NCBI GenBank assembly: GCA_009869945.1
Contig: WIXG01000135.1
Location: 120,975 to 184,974, forward strand
DNA: 64,000 bases
Direction of reading: 5' to 3'
Source: Mesaphorura yosii
Taxonomy: Eukaryota > Arthropoda > Collembola > Poduromorpha > Tullbergiidae
The notes under the pieces are model-generated. The model saw nothing but the letters and a program-made list of their open reading frames with translations. It did no database searches and was not told the origin of the DNA. Position numbers and translations under genes: made by a program. Positions 63,825-64,000 of the stretch are shown here, one piece after another; within the stretch, counting starts at the first letter, position 1; each line of letters starts with the position of its first letter.

Positions 63825-64000
63825 CAGAGGGTGTTAGGACATTATGTGAACAGTTTGGTTTTACATTTCTACGCCTTGATTTTGCGACGATGAATGATTT
63901 TCGTGTTCTCAATATGTTCTCCATGATTCCTTGCGATAGCTCGAAGTCTCCTTTTCCAACTGTCGAATACTTTATGGCACATTTCAGGAGTCACGGAGTT
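63825..64000 (-). mobile_element. Tc1/mariner-like DNA transposon, one end, continues past the right edge
   Basis: A TA dinucleotide (63823-63824) is followed by CAGAGGGTGTTAGG, which resembles the CAGGGTGTCCC-type terminal repeat of Tc1/mariner elements. Some 45 bases further on is the stop codon of a transposase-like frame reading leftward. TA targets, terminal repeat and gene orientation agree with the 3' end of such an element. The other end lies outside the window. Confidence 0.5.
63869..64000 (-). CDS. C-terminal end of a DDE transposase (Tc1/mariner superfamily), partial
   Basis: The minus strand is open for 43 codons from the window edge to TAG at 63871-63869. It encodes NSVTPEMCHKVFDSW, then RRLRAIARNHGEHIEN, and a basic tail. 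The pattern T-P-E-M-C, a Ser/Arg helix and GxHIE is the usual C-terminus of arthropod Tc1/mariner-like endonucleases. The DDE catalytic residues lie outside the window, so intactness cannot be judged. Confidence 0.6.
   Translation of the reverse strand, partial: NSVTPEMCHKVFDSWKRRLRAIARNHGEHIENTKIIHRRKIKA

Noticed and set aside
1-64000. CRISPR arrays, bacterial operons, riboswitches or phage genes
   Set aside because: The window is spliced animal nuclear DNA; no direct-repeat/spacer arrays or closely packed prokaryotic-type genes are present.

Overview
The window is nuclear DNA from a multicellular animal. Three protein-coding genes are split by GT-AG introns, from 69 bases to about 10.9 kb long, and the non-coding DNA is AT-leaning and rich in short words such as GAAT/ATTC and TGCATGCA. 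The proteins look like an arthropod or a related ecdysozoan. The exact lineage cannot be read from the sequence; a non-dipteran arthropod such as a springtail is only a guess.

Layout, left to right. (1) Bases 1-29906, plus strand: 14 exons of a RhoGEF of the PLEKHG1/2/3 group. The gene enters from the left edge, so its true start is not seen. The window holds 1682 codons: a Ser-rich and acidic N-terminal region, a DH domain spread over six exons, a PH domain, and a long disordered tail carried mostly by one 2.9 kb last exon. (2) Nested in its first intron, on the minus strand (1776-3294), is a complete four-exon gene for transcription factor TFIIB. It has a zinc ribbon and two cyclin repeats, with an unusual Ala/Ser/Lys-rich insertion in the first repeat. 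(3) Bases 29907-37924 separate two convergent genes and hold their 3' UTRs and no further gene I can support. (4) Bases 37925-55902, minus strand: a complete four-exon MAP-kinase phosphatase with a rhodanese domain and a dual-specificity phosphatase domain, closest in my reading to DUSP10/MKP-5. (5) Bases 55903-63824 hold no gene I can support. (6) At the right edge, minus strand, is the C-terminal end of a Tc1/mariner-like transposase, next to what looks like the element's terminal repeat at a TA dinucleotide.

The three host genes are not an operon-like system. A Rho-family GTPase activator and a JNK/p38 phosphatase lie tail to tail, and a general transcription factor sits inside the GEF gene in antisense. 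I found no clear new biological system. The most useful leads are the nested TFIIB and its insertion, a phase-compatible extra terminal exon downstream of DUSP10, a well-spliced-looking membrane-helix exon on the minus strand of the 10.7 kb GEF intron, and the transposon end at the right border.
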